Source of the DNA: a virus
IMG/VR virus record: IMGVR_UViG_3300005433_000015
Span: 1 to 24,379 of that record
Direction: 5' to 3' (one strand)
Length of the DNA stretch: 24,379 nt
Positions 22,375-24,379 of this stretch are shown here, one piece after another. Each line of letters opens with the position of its first letter. Positions within the stretch are counted from its first letter, which is position 1. Under the pieces are notes generated by a model. That model made no database searches and had not been told where the DNA came from. It saw only the letters and a list, made by a program, of their open reading frames with translations. The translations under genes and the position numbers were made by a program.

Positions 22375-22652
22375 TGTATGAATACCTTGTATAATCCTAT
22401 TGTGTTCATAATTGTAAACCACCCTGTAAGGCAAGCGATCCAAACAAGTCTTCGTCTGTATCCTGCCCAACACATGGTGCTAGACCCTAGCCAGTACAAA
22501 GGAAACACTATACTCATTATAGGATGAGGTGATGTAAAAGTCAAGACTGCAGAACCCATTACTGTGACTATTACGGAAAACAGTTCTAGATAGAACGCAA
22601 AATTATCTGTCTTATAACTGTTTACCCAAAATTCTTTGAGTAATTTTATCAC
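22371..22652 (-). CDS. small membrane protein of unknown function
   Basis: A 93-residue protein with two or three probable membrane helices (FAFYLELFSVIVTVMGSAVL, PIMSIVFPLYWLGSSTMCW, RLVWIACLTGWFTIMNTIGL). It overlaps the DsbA-like gene by one base and the polymerase start by 4 nt, so it is translationally coupled to the polymerase. It recalls the other small membrane protein at 9555-9887 in layout, but I see no clear homology. No function is assigned. Confidence 0.65.
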   Translation of the reverse strand: MIKLLKEFWVNSYKTDNFAFYLELFSVIVTVMGSAVLTFTSPHPIMSIVFPLYWLGSSTMCWAGYRRRLVWIACLTGWFTIMNTIGLYKVFIQ

Positions 22653-22909
22653 TAAAGTTTGCCGGCTGTGTTTAGTATGCTTTCCAGCGTGTCCATCTCG
22701 TCAGCGATGTTTTGATAGTTGCCTCTGTGTGCAACAGATATCGCCTTGTTGATAAGTGCTGGTTTCAATTCTAGTTCTTCTGCTATTGCTTTAACTGTGT
22801 CTTTCAATCCCGATCTAAGATCTTCTACCTCACCTAGTACCTGTGAGCCCTGTGAAATGATTTGGATTAATTTTTGTTTTTCAGCGTCATTAAAGTTTCT
22901 TACTGCCAT
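22652..22909 (-). CDS. dsbA: DsbA-like double-stranded DNA-binding protein
   Basis: An 85-residue, mostly helical protein. The LKDTVKAIAEELELKPALINKAISVAHRGN region and an acidic C-terminal helix resemble T4 DsbA (89 aa), which binds late promoters and aids late transcription. This is judged by pattern, with weak sequence identity. The Shine-Dalgarno is AGGAG with 5-6 nt to the ATG, and a promoter lies just upstream. It is the first gene of the replication operon (membrane protein, polymerase, methyltransferase, clamp). The alternative is another small helical phage DNA-binding protein. Confidence 0.6.
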   Translation of the reverse strand: MAVRNFNDAEKQKLIQIISQGSQVLGEVEDLRSGLKDTVKAIAEELELKPALINKAISVAHRGNYQNIADEMDTLESILNTAGKL

Positions 22910-22934
22910 TTGTTTCTCCTGTTGTTATTCAACA

Positions 22935-22963
22935 AGTATATAACAAATTTTGTATGAATGCAA
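22935..22963 (-). promoter_or_regulatory. promoter of the replication operon
   Basis: Minus-strand TTGCAT (22963-22958), 17-nt spacer, TATACT (22940-22935), with a ~20-nt leader carrying AACAGGAG before the ATG. The -10 is good and the -35 partial. The site fills the 55-nt gap between the basic-protein genes and DsbA, the natural operon border. Confidence 0.5.
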
Positions 22964-22964
22964 A

Positions 22965-23366
22965 TTATTTTTTCTTTTTGGTAGCGACGTTTATTGCTTT
23001 ACCACGCCTATTTGGATTTGGATCTTTTCTTCTTTTTCTACGTGCCGCACTTGCCCTGCCTTTTTTACCTAGTGCGTATGCTTTAGACCTCGGTAAACAT
23101 TTAGGCTTGCCTTCACCCTTGCTTTTGCCACCGCATGATCCTCGGATTTTTCCACCTGGACCCATTCGTACCCATTTGTCCTTGAACCACTTCTTAAGAT
23201 TTTCATCTAATGATTCGTGTAGCACGAGTCCATGGCAGTTCACACAGAAGTCTACGTGTTCTCTCTTAACGCAGTTGGGCACACGTTTGCCGAACATGGT
23301 CTTCATGCCCTTCTTCTCGTAGCCTTTCCAACAACGTGTTCCTTCTAGAATTTCGTTTATCTTCAT
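22965..23366 (-). CDS. Cys-containing, highly basic phage protein (DUF5872-like)
   Basis: A 133-residue protein. The N-terminal part has MKINEIL, then CWKGYEKKGMKTMFGKRVPNC and VDFCVNCHG (a CxxC pair). The C-terminal part has WFKDKWVRMGPGGKIRGSCGG, KPKCLPRSKA and a Lys/Arg-rich tail ending in four Lys. The KWV...G.IRG.CG...KPKC pattern recalls DUF5872-like modules of marine phages, by memory only. It likely binds nucleic acid or metal. It starts right at the stop of its neighbour and is the last gene before the replication promoter. Confidence 0.65.
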   Translation of the reverse strand: MKINEILEGTRCWKGYEKKGMKTMFGKRVPNCVKREHVDFCVNCHGLVLHESLDENLKKWFKDKWVRMGPGGKIRGSCGGKSKGEGKPKCLPRSKAYALGKKGRASAARRKRRKDPNPNRRGKAINVATKKKK

Positions 23367-23551
23367 TACTTCTTACTCTTGTTGCCCCAATTGGCCGCGC
23401 CTTTTTTACGACACTGAACTAGAGCACCAGAGGCGTAAGCCGAAGGCCAAACTTTGTATCTTGATCTGACTTTGTGATAGCAGGCGTCTTTCTTCTCTGC
23501 TAGTTTTTCAAACTCTTCTAATGTGATTCCTGTGACTTCGTTAACTTTCAT
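23366..23551 (-). CDS. small basic phage protein with KDACYHKV...GAANWGN motif
   Basis: A 61-residue basic protein that begins MKVNEVTGI, echoing MKINEIL of the next gene. It contains DACYHKVRSRYKVWPSAY and ALVQCRKKGAANWGN, a motif recurrent in T4-like marine phages (recollection). The start at 23551 is chosen because the upstream gene stops one base before it; a longer in-frame start at 23608 would lie inside that gene. No known function. Confidence 0.65.
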   Translation of the reverse strand: MKVNEVTGITLEEFEKLAEKKDACYHKVRSRYKVWPSAYASGALVQCRKKGAANWGNKSKK

Positions 23552-23552
23552 G

Positions 23553-24320
23553 TTACCACTTTCTACAAGACCAATATCTCGCTTTGGTCTTTGGTCCTGG
23601 GTTAGCACAGTTGTGACGTGCTCTAAAACTTTTTCTTGCTTTTGGATTGCTTTTTCTAATTCTCATAGTTTTTCTTTTTGCACTAGTACCGCCGTGTCCA
23701 AAGTTTACTTTCTTCACGTTTCCGGATTTTGGATCCTTCACGTACACTTTAAATTTCTTAACATCACCTCTCATTGGTTTATTAAGTGGCACTTTTCTGC
23801 CTCTGTATTCTGCGTCAAACAATTCTGTCTCGTCTTCTGGGAAACCTAATGGACCAAGCACTTCTTCGAAATCCTCGTCCTCTTCTATGTTGAATTCATC
23901 ACCTTCTGGGAATGGCTCGTAAGATTCGTCTGTTGATAAATCATCTTCAACCTGTCCAAGTGCTGTAAGAGCCGATGTCTTCCTGTCGTCGTCTATTGGC
24001 AATTCTGCTATCCTGTCTTTCATAGCGGAAATGTCTAACATCAGTTTTGTGTAATCTATGTCGCTGTCTTTCGGTGCTTCGTTAGTTGTTGCGTTCACAC
24101 CGTCAATCCTGCTTATTAAAGATTTCATGTCTTCCATTGTAATCGATTCTCCCATCTGCATTTGTGTTTTGTCTTTTGTGAATTGTGTGGTCTTAGTCAA
24201 GCCTCTGCTACCAGCACTTGCAGGTGACTGCACCTGTTTCTTAGCATCAACAACACCTTGGTCTCGTAGTTTCACAGTGTCGTCTATGTATTTGCCGTAG
24301 TTGTAAGGTATACCCGTCAT
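23553..24320 (-). CDS. acidic-middle, basic-tail phage protein ending in a Cys/Trp module
   Basis: A 255-residue protein in three parts: a polar N-terminal ~110 residues, a strongly acidic centre (EPFPEGDEFNIEEDEDFEE), and a basic C-terminal module RKSFRARHNCANPGPK followed by ARYWSCRKW. The last module is one I associate with virion-region proteins of marine myoviruses. Two Cys and a His could bind zinc. It lies 9 nt after the stop of the partial gene at the right edge. AATAAATA sits 6 nt before the ATG and there is no clear Shine-Dalgarno. It is possibly a structural or internal protein. Confidence 0.65.
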   Translation of the reverse strand: MTGIPYNYGKYIDDTVKLRDQGVVDAKKQVQSPASAGSRGLTKTTQFTKDKTQMQMGESITMEDMKSLISRIDGVNATTNEAPKDSDIDYTKLMLDISAMKDRIAELPIDDDRKTSALTALGQVEDDLSTDESYEPFPEGDEFNIEEDEDFEEVLGPLGFPEDETELFDAEYRGRKVPLNKPMRGDVKKFKVYVKDPKSGNVKKVNFGHGGTSAKRKTMRIRKSNPKARKSFRARHNCANPGPKTKARYWSCRKW

Positions 24321-24326
24321 ATGATG

Positions 24327-24334
24327 TATTTATT
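24327..24334 (-). promoter_or_regulatory. T4-late-promoter-like AATAAATA
   Basis: Minus-strand AATAAATA ending 6 nt before the ATG at 24320, close to the T4 late -10 element TATAAATA. It overlaps the stop of the upstream gene, so the match may be chance in AT-rich sequence. Confidence 0.3.
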
Positions 24335-24379
24335 TCCACAGCACCATCTTGAAACGTTCTTTGTCTATGCCAAAAAACT
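24330..24379 (-). CDS. C-terminal end of an unidentified gene (partial)
   Basis: The last 16 codon positions before a TAA stop read FFGIDKERFKMVLWK on the minus strand. The gene enters from the right edge. Its spacing of 9 nt to the next ATG is typical for this genome, which supports it being a real gene end. Too little is visible to identify it. Confidence 0.5.
   Translation of the reverse strand, partial: FFGIDKERFKMVLWK

Noticed and set aside
19711-22473. Longer DNA polymerase starting at 22473
   Set aside because: The extra 33 residues lie inside the membrane-protein gene; the ATG at 22374 overlaps that gene's stop as ATGA, and the polymerase-like sequence begins there.
23366-23608. Longer 80-aa version of the small basic protein
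   Set aside because: It would run into the upstream gene by 56 nt; the ATG at 23551 follows that gene's stop by one base and begins MKVNEV, matching the neighbour's MKINEI.

Overview
The window looks like a piece of a marine T4-like myovirus genome (cyanophage/pelagiphage type). It is AT-rich. Every convincing gene reads on the minus strand. Genes are packed with TGA/ATG, TAA/ATG or 8-20 nt overlaps. T4 core replication genes are present: family B DNA polymerase (gp43), sliding clamp (gp45), an RNase H/flap nuclease (rnh) and a DsbA-like protein. Several accessory genes match types common in marine myoviruses. The host cannot be fixed from this window. No photosynthesis genes are seen, so a SAR11-like or other alphaproteobacterial host is as possible as a cyanobacterium. 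No tRNA, rRNA, CRISPR array or insertion sequence was seen.

In transcription order (right to left): (1) 24379-22965: the tail of an unknown gene, then three basic, Cys-containing small proteins of a type often found near phage structural genes. (2) 22909-18120: a strong promoter, DsbA-like protein, membrane protein, DNA polymerase, SAM methyltransferase and sliding clamp. (3) 18120-15437: a DpdA-like (TGT-family) base-exchange enzyme, a DUF465-like peptide, an unknown protein and a possible QueD-like T-fold protein. (4) 15437-11837: unknown protein, peroxiredoxin, SET-domain protein, glycosyltransferase, GalE epimerase and a small coil protein. (5) 11837-9107: FolE (GTP cyclohydrolase I), small acidic protein, GMP reductase, membrane protein and a purine phosphoribosyltransferase. 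(6) 9093-8297: a promoter, a YhhQ-type queuosine-precursor transporter and a 27-residue hydrophobic peptide, ended by a GC-rich hairpin. (7) 8269-4462: a perfect sigma70-like promoter driving cupin, two tandem amidinotransferases, a DUF6614-like protein and QueE. (8) 4437-815: RNase H and a run of unknown small phage proteins. (9) 784-1: a promoter and a MoxR-type AAA+ ATPase that runs off the left edge.

The main biological reading is a 7-deazaguanine DNA-modification module spread through the window: FolE, a possible QueD, QueE, the YhhQ transporter and DpdA. QueC is not in the window. The most unusual part is that QueE shares a tightly coupled operon with two duplicated AGAT-like amidinotransferases and a cupin. 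This raises the possibility (inference only) of an amidino- or guanidino-type 7-deazaguanine derivative not covered by the known dPreQ0/dCDG/dG+ set. The phosphoribosyltransferase and GMP reductase could recycle the guanine that DpdA releases during base exchange.
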